DNA of 64,000 nucleotides from Arthrobacter sp. NicSoilC5 (lineage in GTDB: Bacteria; Actinomycetota; Actinomycetes; Actinomycetales; Micrococcaceae), in contig NZ_AP024660.1 in the NCBI RefSeq assembly GCF_019977395.1, positions 124,001 to 188,000 on the forward strand. The letters are read 5' to 3'. Below the pieces are notes generated by a model. It was not told the origin of the DNA. It saw nothing but the letters and a program-made list of their open reading frames with translations, and did no database searches. This document shows positions 53,840 to 63,838 of the stretch, in pieces (within the stretch, counting starts at the first letter, position 1; the number at the start of each line of letters is the position of its first letter). A program made the translations under genes and the position numbers.

Positions 53840-56665
53840 ATGAGCACTGTGGACAGCTTCGGTTCAAAAGGCAAACTTAATGTAGCCGGAACCGAGTACG
53901 AAATTTTCCGGTTGAACTCCGTTGAAGGTGCAGAAAACCTTCCGTTCAGCCTCAAGGTATTGCTTGAAAACCTGCTGAGGACCGAGGACGGCGCGAACAT
54001 CACTGCCGATCACGTTCGCGCTTTGGCAGGCTGGGATCCGAATGCGGAACCCGATACAGAAATCCAGTTCACGCCGGCGCGCGTGATCATGCAGGACTTC
54101 ACCGGTGTTCCCTGCGTGGTCGACCTGGCCACCATGCGTGAAGCCGTCAAGGACCTGGGTGGCGATCCCAAGCGGGTCAACCCGCTGGCCCCGGCCGAAA
54201 TGGTCATCGACCACTCCGTCCAGATCGACGCCTTCGGCAACTCCGGCGCACTGGAGCGCAACATGGAGATCGAATACCAGCGCAACGGTGAGCGCTACCA
54301 GTTCCTGCGCTGGGGCCAGACCGCATTTGACGACTTCAAGGTGGTCCCCCCGGGAACCGGCATCGTGCACCAGGTCAACATTGAATACCTGGCCCGCACC
54401 GTCATGACCCGCGAAGTGGACGGTGCACTGCGCGCCTACCCCGACACCTGCGTTGGCACCGACTCGCACACCACCATGGTCAACGGCCTGGGCGTGCTGG
54501 GCTGGGGCGTGGGCGGCATCGAAGCCGAGGCAGCAATGCTTGGCCAGCCCGTCTCCATGCTCATCCCGCGCGTCGTGGGCTTCAAGCTCAGCGGCAGCAT
54601 CCCCGCCGGCGCCACCGCAACCGACGTGGTGCTGACCATCACCGAAATGCTGCGCAAGCACGGCGTGGTGGGCAAGTTCGTGGAGTTCTACGGTGAGGGC
54701 GTCGCGGCCGTGCCGCTGGCCAACCGCGCCACCATCGGCAACATGAGCCCCGAGTTCGGCTCCACCGCCGCCATGTTCCCCATCGACGACGTGACCCTGG
54801 ACTACCTGCGCCTCACCGGCCGGTCCGAGCAGAACGTTGCCCTCGTGGAGTCCTACGCCAAGGAACAGGGCCTGTGGCACGATCCTTCCCGCGACATCAA
54901 GTTCTCCGAGTACCTGGAACTGGACCTGTCCACGGTTGTTCCGTCGATCGCCGGCCCCAAGCGCCCGCAGGACCGCATCGAGCTGACCGAGGCCAAGGAC
55001 GAGTTCCGCCACGACCTGCTCAACTACGTCTCGCACGACGCGAACGCGGGCACCCTGGACGAGTCCCTCGAGGAGAGCTTCCCGGCTTCGGACGCGCCGT
55101 CCTTCACGGGCGGAGCGACCCATATCTCGGACACCGACCGCGAACCGCCGAAGTACTCCGCAGCGCATGGCGGCGCCGGGCGGATCTCCAACCCGGTGCC
55201 CGTAAAGATGGCTGACGGCCGCGAGTTTGAGCTGGACCACGGCGCGGTAACCATTGCCTCCATCACGTCCTGCACCAACACGTCCAACCCCTCGGTCATG
55301 CTCGCCGCCGCCGTGCTGGCGCGCAACGCCGTCGAAAAGGGCCTCACCGCCAAGCCGTGGGTCAAGACCTCCGTCGCCCCCGGCTCCAAGGTAGTCACCG
55401 ACTACTACGAGAAGTCCGGCCTGACCCCGTACCTGGAGAAGCTCGGCTTCTACATCGTGGGCTACGGCTGCGCCACCTGCATCGGCAACTCGGGCCCGCT
55501 GGAAGCAGAGATCTCCGAGGCCATCCAGGCCAACGACCTCGCCGTCAGCGCCGTCCTGTCCGGCAACCGCAACTTCGAAGGCCGCATCAACCCGGACGTG
55601 AAGATGAACTACCTGGCGTCCCCGCCGCTGGTCATCGCCTACGCCCTGGCCGGTTCCATGGACTTCGACTTCGAGGCCGACCCGCTCGGCAAGGACGAGG
55701 CCGGCAACGACGTCTTCCTGAAGGACATCTGGCCCAACCCGGTTGAGGTCCAGCAGGTCATCGACTCGTCGATCGACAAGGACATGTTCGCCAAGGGCTA
55801 CGAGGGCGTCTTCGAGGGCGACGACCGCTGGAAGGCACTGGACACCCCCGCCGGCGACACCTTCGCCTGGGACCAGAACTCCACCTACGTCCGGAAGCCC
55901 CCGTACTTCGAGGGCATGAAGGCCCAGCCGGAGCCCGTCAAGGACATCTCGGGCGCTCGCGTGCTCCTGAAGCTCGGCGACTCCGTCACCACCGACCACA
56001 TCTCCCCGGCCGGTTCCTTCAAGTCCGACACCCCGGCCGGCCAGTACCTGCTGGCCAACGGCGTGGAGCGCAAGGACTTCAACTCCTACGGTTCGCGCCG
56101 TGGCAACCACGAAGTGATGATCCGCGGCACGTTCGCGAACATCCGTATCAAGAACCAGCTCCTGGACGGCGTTGAGGGTGGCTTCACCCGCGACTTCACC
56201 CAGGCTGACGGCCCGCAGGCATACGTCTACGACGCCGCGCAGAACTACCAGGCAGCCGGCACCCCGCTGGTGGTCCTGGCAGGCAAGGAATACGGTTCCG
56301 GGTCATCGCGCGACTGGGCTGCCAAGGGCACCGCACTGCTGGGCGTCAAGGCCGTCATCGCCGAGAGCTACGAGCGCATCCACCGCTCCAACCTCATCGG
56401 CATGGGCGTCCTGCCGCTGCAGTACCCGGCCGGCGAGAACGCTGCCAGCCTGGGCCTGACCGGCACGGAAACCTTCTCGGTGGAGGGCGTCACCGCCCTC
56501 AACGAGGGCAGCACGCCCAAGACCCTGAAGGTCACCGCCACCGCAGAGGACGGCTCCTCGAAGTCCTTCGACGCGGTGCTCCGCATCGACACCCCGGGCG
56601 AAGCGGACTACTACCGCAACGGCGGCATCCTGCAGTACGTGCTGCGCCAGATTTCCGCCAACTAG
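53840..56665 (+). CDS. acnA: Aconitate hydratase A
   Basis: TCA-cycle enzyme of 941 residues that isomerises citrate and isocitrate. The 4Fe-4S ligands are in SCTNTSNPS and [12 protein letters not shown]. The fourth domain has the substrate-binding [12 protein letters not shown]. Length matches AcnA/IRP1 enzymes. There is a long, actinobacterial-type insert near 405-450 ([13 protein letters not shown]). The ATG follows GAGAGGAG. It has its own terminator; no AcnR gene lies beside it. Confidence 0.98.
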   Translation: MSTVDSFGSKGKLNVAGTEYEIFRLNSVEGAENLPFSLKVLLENLLRTEDGANITADHVRALAGWDPNAEPDTEIQFTPARVIMQDFTGVPCVVDLATMREAVKDLGGDPKRVNPLAPAEMVIDHSVQIDAFGNSGALERNMEIEYQRNGERYQFLRWGQTAFDDFKVVPPGTGIVHQVNIEYLARTVMTREVDGALRAYPDTCVGTDSHTTMVNGLGVLGWGVGGIEAEAAMLGQPVSMLIPRVVGFKLSGSIPAGATATDVVLTITEMLRKHGVVGKFVEFYGEGVAAVPLANRATIGNMSPEFGSTAAMFPIDDVTLDYLRLTGRSEQNVALVESYAKEQGLWHDPSRDIKFSEYLELDLSTVVPSIAGPKRPQDRIELTEAKDEFRHDLLNYVSHDANAGTLDESLEESFPASDAPSFTGGATHISDTDREPPKYSAAHGGAGRISNPVPVKMADGREFELDHGAVTIASITSCTNTSNPSVMLAAAVLARNAVEKGLTAKPWVKTSVAPGSKVVTDYYEKSGLTPYLEKLGFYIVGYGCATCIGNSGPLEAEISEAIQANDLAVSAVLSGNRNFEGRINPDVKMNYLASPPLVIAYALAGSMDFDFEADPLGKDEAGNDVFLKDIWPNPVEVQQVIDSSIDKDMFAKGYEGVFEGDDRWKALDTPAGDTFAWDQNSTYVRKPPYFEGMKAQPEPVKDISGARVLLKLGDSVTTDHISPAGSFKSDTPAGQYLLANGVERKDFNSYGSRRGNHEVMIRGTFANIRIKNQLLDGVEGGFTRDFTQADGPQAYVYDAAQNYQAAGTPLVVLAGKEYGSGSSRDWAAKGTALLGVKAVIAESYERIHRSNLIGMGVLPLQYPAGENAASLGLTGTETFSVEGVTALNEGSTPKTLKVTATAEDGSSKSFDAVLRIDTPGEADYYRNGGILQYVLRQISAN

Positions 56666-56695
56666 CGGGAACTGCCGCCCAGGCACCAACCTCCC

Positions 56696-56732
56696 CGAAG
56701 CCCCGGCCGGTCACCGACCAGCCGGGGCTTCG
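56696..56732 (+). terminator. Terminator of acnA
   Basis: A perfect 12-bp stem (CGAAGCCCCGGC with GCCGGGGCTTCG), 30 bases past the stop codon, followed by GCTTTGCATT. Confidence 0.85.
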
Positions 56733-56755
56733 GCTTTGCATTCACACCAAGGCGT

Positions 56756-56761
56756 TAGAGT
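56756..56761 (+). promoter_or_regulatory. Candidate -10 box of the dxs operon
   Basis: TAGAGT, 34 bases upstream of the dxs start codon. The gene has a perfect Shine-Dalgarno, so it is a leadered mRNA. Confidence 0.45.
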
Positions 56762-56795
56762 TAAACGGCACGTCTACCACCCGAAGGAGGGGTCA

Positions 56796-58769
56796 TTGGG
56801 AATCTTGGACACCATCCGGAATCCGCAGGACCTGAACGAGTTGACCGAGGAACAGCTGGAACAGCTGGCTTCGGAGATCAGGGATTTCCTGATCACGAAC
56901 GTCTCCCAGACGGGCGGCCACCTCGGGCCCAACCTCGGCGTCGTGGAACTGACGCTTGCCGTGCACCGCATCTTCGAATCCCCCCGCGACAGCATCGTCT
57001 TTGACACAGGGCACCAGTCCTACGTCCACAAGCTGCTCACCGGACGCCAGGACTTCAGCACGCTCCGCCAGGAAGGCGGGCTCTCCGGCTACCCGGACAG
57101 GGCCGAATCGGAACACGACATTGTGGAAAGCTCCCACGCGTCGTCGTCCCTGTCCTGGGCCGACGGCATTTCCCGGGCCCGCCAGCTCACCGGCGAAGGT
57201 GACCGGCATGTGGTGGCCATCATCGGCGATGGTGCCCTCACCGGCGGCATGGCCTGGGAAGCCATCAACAATATCGCGGCTGACAAGAAACGCCGCGTGG
57301 TCATCGTGGTCAACGACAACGGCCGGTCCTACGCCCCCACGGTGGGCGGCTTCGCGGACTACCTTGCCTCCCTGCGCCCCACCATCGACTCCTTCCGCGC
57401 CGCTCCCGCATACGAGGGCGCGCTTGACTGGTGGAAGAAGAAGCTCCAGGACGGCGGCCCCGTGGGGCAGTTCACCTACAAGAGCCTGCACGCCATGAAG
57501 AAGGGCATCAAGGACTGGTGGGCGCCGCAGGGCATGTTCGAGGACCTCGGCATGAAGTACATCGGCCCGGTGGACGGCCATAACCTCCAGGCCATGGAGC
57601 ACGCGCTCTCCACTGCCCGGAACTACGGCGGCCCCGTGATCGTCCACGCCATGACGGAAAAGGGCCACGGCTACGCTCCGGCCCGGGCCCATGAAGCGGA
57701 CCAGTTCCACGCTGTCGGCATCATCGACCCCGAAACGGGTGAGCCCACCGGCGCCGGCGGCGCCCAGTCCTGGACCTCCGTGTTCGCGGACGAGATCGCC
57801 GCCATCGCCGACGAACGCGACGACATCGTGGGCATCACAGGCGCCATGCTGATCCCGGTGGGCCTGCACAAATTCGCGGCCAAGCATCCCAAGCGCGTCA
57901 TCGACGTCGGCATCGCGGAACAGCATGCGCTCACCGCAGCCGCGGGCATGGCTTTCGGCGGACTGCACCCGGTGGTGGCGGTGTACGCCACCTTCCTGAA
58001 CCGGGCATTCGACCAGCTCCTCATGGACGTCGCCCTCCACAAGGCCGGCGTCACGATCGTCCTTGACCGGGCCGGCGTTACCGGCCCGGACGGCGCCAGC
58101 CACCACGGCATGTGGGACATGGCCATGGTCCAGATCGTCCCCGGACTGCACCTTGCCGCGCCCCGCGATGCCACCCGGCTCCGCGAGGAGCTGCGAGAAG
58201 CCGTTGCCATCAGCGATGCCCCCAGCGTCGTCCGCTTCTCCAAGGGATCCGTTGGCCCCGCCGTCGAGGCCCTGGAACGGCTCAGCGACGGCGTGGACAT
58301 CCTGGCCCGCAGGCCTTCAGGCTCCACGGAAAACGACGTGCTGATCGTCAGCGTGGGCGCCATGGCCGAACTGGCCCTGGACGTTTCCAACCGGCTTGGC
58401 GCGCAGGGCATCAGCACCACCGTGGTGGATCCCCGCTGGGTCCTTCCCGTCCGCCGTTCCATCATTGCGCTGGCCTCACACCACCGCCTGGTGATCTGCA
58501 TCGAAGACGGCGTCCGCGCAGGCGGCGTCGGCTCGCGTATCCGGCAGGAGATGCGTGCCGCGGGCGTCGACACCGCCCTGAACGAGGTGGGCCTGCCGGT
58601 GGAGTTCCTCGACCACGGCACCCGCAACCAGGTGCTGGAGCGCGTTGGGCTGACCGCCCAGCAGATCACGCACGACGTCGTCGCACAGGTCCTGGGAACG
58701 AAGGTTCCCTTTGCGCGGCCCCTCCCCGGGCAGCAGCACCCCACCACCGGCAGCCTTCCGATCCTGTGA
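56796..58769 (+). CDS. dxs: 1-deoxy-D-xylulose-5-phosphate synthase
   Basis: Thiamine-diphosphate enzyme of 657 residues that makes DXP for the MEP isoprenoid route. The ThDP/Mg motif [16 protein letters not shown], the catalytic GHQSYVHK and the C-terminal transketolase domain are present. The start is a rare TTG, chosen because GAAGGAGG lies at 5-base spacing; the frame is open 20 codons upstream without a better site. It is first in an operon with the DUF402 gene, whose start overlaps its stop. Confidence 0.96.
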   Translation: MGILDTIRNPQDLNELTEEQLEQLASEIRDFLITNVSQTGGHLGPNLGVVELTLAVHRIFESPRDSIVFDTGHQSYVHKLLTGRQDFSTLRQEGGLSGYPDRAESEHDIVESSHASSSLSWADGISRARQLTGEGDRHVVAIIGDGALTGGMAWEAINNIAADKKRRVVIVVNDNGRSYAPTVGGFADYLASLRPTIDSFRAAPAYEGALDWWKKKLQDGGPVGQFTYKSLHAMKKGIKDWWAPQGMFEDLGMKYIGPVDGHNLQAMEHALSTARNYGGPVIVHAMTEKGHGYAPARAHEADQFHAVGIIDPETGEPTGAGGAQSWTSVFADEIAAIADERDDIVGITGAMLIPVGLHKFAAKHPKRVIDVGIAEQHALTAAAGMAFGGLHPVVAVYATFLNRAFDQLLMDVALHKAGVTIVLDRAGVTGPDGASHHGMWDMAMVQIVPGLHLAAPRDATRLREELREAVAISDAPSVVRFSKGSVGPAVEALERLSDGVDILARRPSGSTENDVLIVSVGAMAELALDVSNRLGAQGISTTVVDPRWVLPVRRSIIALASHHRLVICIEDGVRAGGVGSRIRQEMRAAGVDTALNEVGLPVEFLDHGTRNQVLERVGLTAQQITHDVVAQVLGTKVPFARPLPGQQHPTTGSLPIL

Positions 58770-59386
58770 GGGACGAGGACGAACTGAAGTACCCCGGGCC
58801 GGCGGGGGAGTCCGGACCGGTCCTGCACACCACCACCACACGCGTTCCCAACGGGCTGGAGCCGGGCCAGCTGGTGGTGTCCAGGAACCGCAAATGGAAC
58901 GGCAAAGCCCACTGGGTGGTGCCGGGGCGGTACGTGGGCGAGGACCAGCACGGGTGGTGGATCTTCCAGGGCACCAACGAGTTCTGTTCCCGGCCCGGCG
59001 CCGCGTTCTACACCCGTTCGGACGCTGTCCTGCTGGTGCCGCGCCAGGGTGACTGGGTGGCCACGTTCTACGACTCCGCCCACCCCGGCGGAGTGCGGGT
59101 CTACATCGACCTCGCCGTGGGCCACGAGTGGACACACATCCGGCCGGCGGTAACCGAGTTCCATGTCATCGACATGGACCTGGACGTCATCCGCACCGCC
59201 GACCGCGGCGTCTTCATCGACGACCAGGACGAGTTCGCGGAACACAGCGTCTCCATGCACTACCCCCACCGTCTGATCAAGGACATCCAGGCCGCGGCGG
59301 ACGGGCTCTACCACGCCGTCAAGGCACAGCACGCGCCTTTCGACGGCACCGACGTTGAATGGTTTACCAAAGGACGCACCACATGA
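58766..59386 (+). CDS. DUF402 protein
   Basis: A 206-residue protein of the DUF402 family (nucleotide-binding fold related to FomD/YgaC-type nucleoside diphosphatases). It has the segments [15 protein letters not shown] [29 protein letters not shown] and [13 protein letters not shown] with its Asp cluster. The GTG start overlaps the dxs stop as GTGA and its own stop overlaps the next start, so it is translationally coupled in the operon. By relatives it may hydrolyse nucleoside di- or triphosphates; that activity is inferred. Confidence 0.83.
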   Translation: MRDEDELKYPGPAGESGPVLHTTTTRVPNGLEPGQLVVSRNRKWNGKAHWVVPGRYVGEDQHGWWIFQGTNEFCSRPGAAFYTRSDAVLLVPRQGDWVATFYDSAHPGGVRVYIDLAVGHEWTHIRPAVTEFHVIDMDLDVIRTADRGVFIDDQDEFAEHSVSMHYPHRLIKDIQAAADGLYHAVKAQHAPFDGTDVEWFTKGRTT

Positions 59387-59943
59387 GCGGCATTGTCAGG
59401 GTCTACAAACGCGACGACGAGGGCGCCCTCCAGTTCCGGGAAGCCTGGTTCGACGAGGAGTACTCCCAGTTCGTGATGAACTTCGGCGCCGTGGGGCACC
59501 AGAGCAAGACCGAGGAAACCGACGTCCCCGATGCAGGTGCTGCAGAAGGCCTCCTGGACGCCTTTGCCGCACAATGCGCGGAGGACGGCTACGCGGAGAT
59601 CCCCAACGAGGAGCAGTTCTGGGTAGTGGCACAGTTCGCCCTCAAGACCAGGGAAGGCACCGACCGGGACCGCCGCCTTGAGCAAAAGGCCAAGGACGCC
59701 CTCATCAGCCACCTGGCCTGGCGCGGCCTGGGAACGGTTGAGCGGTCCGAATTCACCGACTACAAGCTGAACATCTTCTGCCTGTGCCCGGACGTCAACA
59801 AGGCAGTCAACGCCATCAAGGTGTGCGCCCGCGGCGAGGACCTCGACTTCACCAAGCTCAGCATCGCCGCCGCCCCGTTCAGCGACCCCGACCAGTACAA
59901 GCTCAAGCACTCCGCCAAGACCGCCAGCAGCTTCAGCCTCTAG
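59383..59943 (+). CDS. Uncharacterised protein in the dxs operon
   Basis: A 186-residue soluble protein that I do not recognise. The ATG overlaps the DUF402 stop as ATGA. The first half reads as beta-rich (IVRVYKRDDEGALQFREAWF, then YSQFVMNFGAVGHQS), and the second as alpha/beta with GLGTVERSEFTDYKLNIFCLCPDVNKAVNAI. It has no membrane segment or signal peptide and two nearby cysteines (FCLCPD). Operon position between dxs-DUF402 and the aldo/keto reductase suggests a joint function, but nothing more can be said. Confidence 0.7.
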   Translation: MSGIVRVYKRDDEGALQFREAWFDEEYSQFVMNFGAVGHQSKTEETDVPDAGAAEGLLDAFAAQCAEDGYAEIPNEEQFWVVAQFALKTREGTDRDRRLEQKAKDALISHLAWRGLGTVERSEFTDYKLNIFCLCPDVNKAVNAIKVCARGEDLDFTKLSIAAAPFSDPDQYKLKHSAKTASSFSL

Positions 59944-59952
59944 GAGACCCCC

Positions 59953-60930
59953 GTGACCAGTTACCGCCGCGTTGGAAAATCAGGCCTCACCGTCTCCACC
60001 GTTGGCCTGGGCTGCAACAACCTGGGCCGCGCCAACACCGCCACGGAGTCGCAGGACGCCACGGACGCGGTGGTCAACGCCGCCATCGACTCCGGCATCA
60101 CGCTGTTCGATGTGGCAGACAACTACGGCAGGGAACCGGGACTCAGCGAAACCATGCTGGGCAAGGCCCTCGGTCGCCGGCGCGGTGACGTGGTGGTTGC
60201 CACCAAATTCGGGATGGATGCCAAGGGCGCCAACGGCCCGGACTTCGGCGCCCGTGGTTCCCGGCGGTACATCATCCAGTCGGTGGAGGCCTCGCTGCGG
60301 CGGCTCGGTACCGACTGGATAGACCTTTACCAGTTCCACACCCCCGATCCGCTCACGCCCATCGACGAAACCCTGTCCGCGCTGGACACCCTGGTCCGCA
60401 GCGGCAAAGTCCGCTACATCGGCCACTCCAACCGCTCCGGCTGGCAGATCGCCCAAGCGGAATACGTGGCCCGCGAACTGGGCATCGCACGGTTCATCTC
60501 CTCGCAAAACCACTACAACCTCCTGGACCGGCGCGCCGAACTGGAGGTGACCCCGGCGGCGGAGGAATTCGGCCTGGGCGTCCTGCCATACTTCCCGCTG
60601 GCCAACGGCCTGCTGACCGGCAAGTATTCGCCGGGCCACGCTCCGGAAGGATCCCGCCTCAGCCACACCCGCACCAACATGGTGGACGACGCCGACTGGG
60701 ACCAGCTGGGAAGGTACAGCGCCTTCGCGAAGGAGCGCGGCCTGACCGAGATCGAGGTGGCCTTCTCCTGGCTCGCCGCCCAGCCCTCGGTGGCCAGCGT
60801 CATCGCCGGCGCCACCAGGCCGGAACAGGTCCAGCAAAACGCGGAAGCGGCGGACTGGGTCCCCACCCCGGAGGACCTGGCCGCCCTTGACGGGATCTTC
60901 CCCGCCGTGCCCAAGGTCGCGCTCTTCTAG
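59953..60930 (+). CDS. Aldo/keto reductase
   Basis: NADPH-dependent oxidoreductase of 325 residues, TIM-barrel. The family elements are DVADNYGREPG with the catalytic Tyr, VVATKFGMD with the catalytic Lys, IGHSNRSGWQI and SSQNHYNLLDR. It resembles the YdjG/Tas group, often acting on aldehydes or methylglyoxal. The GTG start follows AGGAGA. It is the fourth gene of the dxs cluster and ends 6 bases before the nucleoside hydrolase. Confidence 0.92.
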   Translation: MTSYRRVGKSGLTVSTVGLGCNNLGRANTATESQDATDAVVNAAIDSGITLFDVADNYGREPGLSETMLGKALGRRRGDVVVATKFGMDAKGANGPDFGARGSRRYIIQSVEASLRRLGTDWIDLYQFHTPDPLTPIDETLSALDTLVRSGKVRYIGHSNRSGWQIAQAEYVARELGIARFISSQNHYNLLDRRAELEVTPAAEEFGLGVLPYFPLANGLLTGKYSPGHAPEGSRLSHTRTNMVDDADWDQLGRYSAFAKERGLTEIEVAFSWLAAQPSVASVIAGATRPEQVQQNAEAADWVPTPEDLAALDGIFPAVPKVALF

Positions 60931-60936
60931 GCGACC

Positions 60937-61962
60937 GTGCCCGCCTACCTCCTGGACGTCGATACCGGCATCGACGATGCCCTGGCCCTAGCCTATCTTG
61001 CCGCCCTCCCGGACACGGAGTTCGTGGCGGTCACGGCCACCCCGGGCAACGTCGACGCCGACCAGGTGGCGCGCAACACCCTCGCCCTGCTGGAGCTGTG
61101 CGGGCGCCCTGGAGTGCAGGTGGCGGTGGGTGCCCGGAAGCCCCTGTCCATCCCCCTGATCACGACCCCGGAAACGCATGGGCCGCAGGGAATCGGCTAC
61201 GCGGTGCTGCCTGAACCATCAGGCCAACCCAGTCCGCAGAATGCAGTGGACCTGTGGATCGAGCACGCCAGGGCCAGGCCGGGGGAGTTGACCGCGCTCA
61301 TTACCGCTCCGCTCACCAACTTCGCTTTGGCCCTGCGGCAGGAACCGGAACTTCCCGATCTCCTGGCCAAAGTGGTGATCATGGGCGGCGCCTTCTACCA
61401 CCAGGGCAACACCACACCCACCGCCGAGTGGAACACCCACGTGGATCCGCACGCGGCCAAGGAGGTCTACGCCGCCTACCGCGGCCGGCCGCTGGAGAAA
61501 CTGCCCATTGTCTGCTCGCTGGACACCACAGAACGCATGGAAATGCACCCGGCCCACCTCAGGGCGCTGGCCCGGGCTGCGGGCGCCGCCGTTCCGGAGC
61601 TGGTACTCCCGGAAGACCCTGAGGGCCGGCGCAGCACTTCCGACAACACCCTTATCAGGCACCTTTCGGACGCCCTGCGCTTCTACTTCGAGTTCCACCG
61701 GCTCTATGACCAGGGCTACCTAGCCCACGTCCATGACTTCTTTGCCGCCGGGGTGGCCGCCGGCACCCTTGAGTACGCCGCGCGCCCGGCCACGGTGGAC
61801 GTCGAAACGGAATCGGGGCTCCTCATGGGAACAACCGTGGCAGACTTTCGCGGGCTTTGGGGCGCACCCCCGAATGCCCGGATCGTGTCCGCCAACAACC
61901 CGGAGCAGGCGTTCGGTGAGCTGGTGTCCGCCGTGGGGCGCCTGGCCCGGAAGACGGGGTGA
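60937..61962 (+). CDS. Nucleoside hydrolase
   Basis: Inosine/uridine-preferring nucleoside hydrolase family, 341 residues, which splits nucleosides to base and ribose. The calcium-binding N-terminal DVDTGIDDALAL is complete, with NTHVDPHAAKE and a further Asn/Asp site. It starts with GTG 6 bases after the aldo/keto reductase, so these may be co-transcribed. It is followed, after a 186-base region with its own promoter, by an ECF transporter. Confidence 0.9.
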   Translation: MPAYLLDVDTGIDDALALAYLAALPDTEFVAVTATPGNVDADQVARNTLALLELCGRPGVQVAVGARKPLSIPLITTPETHGPQGIGYAVLPEPSGQPSPQNAVDLWIEHARARPGELTALITAPLTNFALALRQEPELPDLLAKVVIMGGAFYHQGNTTPTAEWNTHVDPHAAKEVYAAYRGRPLEKLPIVCSLDTTERMEMHPAHLRALARAAGAAVPELVLPEDPEGRRSTSDNTLIRHLSDALRFYFEFHRLYDQGYLAHVHDFFAAGVAAGTLEYAARPATVDVETESGLLMGTTVADFRGLWGAPPNARIVSANNPEQAFGELVSAVGRLARKTG

Positions 61963-61985
61963 GGCAGGCGATCCACGGCCGGCGC

Positions 61986-62002
61986 GGCAGGAACATCCTG
62001 CC
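61986..62002. promoter_or_regulatory. Palindrome upstream of the ECF promoter
   Basis: GGCAGGA-ACA-TCCTGCC, a perfect 7-bp dyad, ends 25 bases before the TAGAAT -10 box of the ECF genes, where the -35 should be. It could be an operator or the hairpin of a weak terminator of the upstream gene. Confidence 0.45.
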
Positions 62003-62027
62003 CGGGACGCTGCCGGAGGATGGCCGG

Positions 62028-62033
62028 TAGAAT
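62028..62033 (+). promoter_or_regulatory. -10 box of the ECF transporter operon
   Basis: TAGAAT, with a start site expected near 62040-62042. The resulting leader is about 108 nt and can fold. Confidence 0.55.
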
Positions 62034-62040
62034 GGGCTCC

Positions 62041-62148
62041 GGACCGGCCCGGCGCAGTTGCCGCCGGCTGCTGCCGAGGTGACATAGGCAGCCACATCCC
62101 GGCCCGGTACTGCCGGGCCACTGCCAGCACCCCAAAGGAACATTCCCC
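62041..62148 (+). promoter_or_regulatory. Structured 5' leader of the ECF operon
   Basis: Two hairpins are visible: GCTGCC/GGCAGC (62070-62075 and 62087-62092, 11-base loop GAGGTGACATA) and GGCCCGG/CCGGGCC (62101-62107 and 62113-62119, loop TACTG). An AAAGGAA site then leads to the start codon. It matches no riboswitch class that I can recognise by eye. Confidence 0.4.
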
Positions 62149-63045
62149 ATGTCATCGCCCTCTTTGACGCTTCCGTCCCAGGAACGCCCCGCGGCCCGCC
62201 GCCGGCTGCTGGAGATCCTCGGCGCCCTGGCCATTGCCGCCACGTACGTCTTCCTGGTCCTTAATCAGCCCGCAGACATCACCGGGGGTCCGGGCAGCGC
62301 ATCGGCCCTGATCGCCCTCACCGGTTTCCTGGCAGGAGCGGTCCTGCTGATCGTCGCCGTGCTGCCCACGCTTCCCGCCTCCACCCTGGTGCTGATCCCG
62401 GTGGCGCTGGTCCTGAACATCATGCTGGGCCAGTTTGTCGGCAGCACCCTGGTTCCCTTCTACCTCGACGCCATCGGCACGGTGCTGATCGCCGTCCTGG
62501 CCGGCCCGGCCGCCGGCGCCGCCACCGGCGCGCTCAGCAGCATCGTCTGGTCCTTCTTCAACCCCACCGTGCTGCCGTTCGCCGCAGGCGCCGCGCTCAT
62601 CGGTTGCCTGGCGGGCCTCGCGGCACGCTACGGCCTCTTCCGCCGCTTCTACCTTGCCCCGGTTGCCGGCTTCGTCACCGGGATCATCGCAGGCGTCGTG
62701 TCCGCCCCCGTGGCAGCCTTCGTCTTCGGCGGAACGTCGGGCGTGGCCACCGGCGCCATCGTCAGTGCCTTCCGGGCCATGGGGGACACCCTCCTGGCCG
62801 CCATCACCAAGCAGGCACTCCTGTCCGACCCCATGGACAAGGCCATCGTGTTCACCATCGTGGCCGTCCTGGTCTACGCGCTGCCGCGCCGGACGCGGCA
62901 GCAGTTCCCCTTCATCCGCCGCCACCGGGTGCTCGCCGGCAGCAGCCCGGCCCCGGCGCCGCAGACGGGTGCGCACGCCGACGGTTCGAAGCAGGCACCG
63001 GGTACTGCGTCGGGACCGGCCAGCGATTCAGCCCTGAACGGCTGA
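62149..63045 (+). CDS. ECF transporter substrate-binding (S) component
   Basis: Integral-membrane S component of 298 residues with about six to eight hydrophobic segments. The central stretch PFYLDAIGTVLIAVLAGPAAG and GALSSIVWSF are typical of ECF S proteins that bind vitamins or nucleobase-like molecules. The C-terminal 35 residues are Pro/Ser rich and cytoplasmic. It is the first gene of an S-T-A operon. Location next to nucleoside hydrolase suggests a base, nucleoside or pyrimidine-type vitamin precursor as the substrate, but this is inference. Confidence 0.85.
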   Translation: MSSPSLTLPSQERPAARRRLLEILGALAIAATYVFLVLNQPADITGGPGSASALIALTGFLAGAVLLIVAVLPTLPASTLVLIPVALVLNIMLGQFVGSTLVPFYLDAIGTVLIAVLAGPAAGAATGALSSIVWSFFNPTVLPFAAGAALIGCLAGLAARYGLFRRFYLAPVAGFVTGIIAGVVSAPVAAFVFGGTSGVATGAIVSAFRAMGDTLLAAITKQALLSDPMDKAIVFTIVAVLVYALPRRTRQQFPFIRRHRVLAGSSPAPAPQTGAHADGSKQAPGTASGPASDSALNG

Positions 63046-63055
63046 CCCGGGCACC

Positions 63056-63838
63056 GTGACAGCATCCCCGGCGGGCAGGACCGCCGCCCCGGCCAGGCGG
63101 GAGCGGATCAATCCGCTGACCTCACTTGCCGCTGCCGCCAGCACCGCGGTCATGACGACGGCGGCAGCAAACTGGGTGCTCTCAGGCACCGTGGCTGCAG
63201 CCTGCCTTGGCCTGTCCCTGGCGGGCGGCACGGCCCGCCGGGTTGTGCCGGCTGCCGCGGCAGTCCTGGTCCCCCTCGGCCTTTCATTGCTGGTGCTGCA
63301 CGGCCTCTTCTTCCCGGAAGGAAGGACCGTGCTGGCCGAGTGGGGACCTGCCCGCATCACGGCAGAGGGCCTGCAGTTTGCCGTGCAGCGCATCCTGCAG
63401 CTTGCCGCGGTGGTCCTGGCCCTGCTGCTGTTTTCCTTCAGTGTCAGCGTCCCGGACCTCGTGGCGGCCTTGTCGGCCCGCGGCGTGCAGGGCCGGTTCG
63501 CTTTCGTCCTGGCCTCCACCCTGACCCTGCTGCCGGCCATTGCCGGCCGGGCGCGCCGGATCCGGGAGGCGCAGGAATCGCGCGGCCTGGTCATCACCCG
63601 CGGGCTGCTGTCCAGGGTGGCCGCATTCCGGCTGCAGGCGGTTCCCCTGGTCCTGTCCCTGATCGAGGATGCAGGGACCCGGGCTGCTGCCCTGGAAGCG
63701 CGTGGACTGGGCAACCCCGGACCACGGACCACCTACCGGGAAGTGCCCGATTCCACCGCCCAGCGGGCAGTGCGGGCCGTCCTGGTGGTGGCGGCCCTGG
63801 CCGCAGTGGTTCTCCGGGTGGTGCAGGCCGGTGCCTGA
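63056..63838 (+). CDS. ecfT: ECF transporter transmembrane (T) component
   Basis: EcfT of 260 residues with about five membrane segments. The conserved coupling motifs ARG-type are seen as LSARGVQGRFA and, near the C-terminus, ALEARGLGNPGPRT. It couples ATP hydrolysis by the downstream ATPase to the S component. The GTG start is 11 bases past the S gene. Confidence 0.88.
   Translation: MTASPAGRTAAPARRERINPLTSLAAAASTAVMTTAAANWVLSGTVAAACLGLSLAGGTARRVVPAAAAVLVPLGLSLLVLHGLFFPEGRTVLAEWGPARITAEGLQFAVQRILQLAAVVLALLLFSFSVSVPDLVAALSARGVQGRFAFVLASTLTLLPAIAGRARRIREAQESRGLVITRGLLSRVAAFRLQAVPLVLSLIEDAGTRAAALEARGLGNPGPRTTYREVPDSTAQRAVRAVLVVAALAAVVLRVVQAGA

Noticed and set aside
62041..62148. TPP or cobalamin riboswitch before the ECF genes
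   Set aside because: The conserved TPP (CTGAGA) and cobalamin B12-box sequences are absent; only a GCCACTG stretch and two hairpins are seen.
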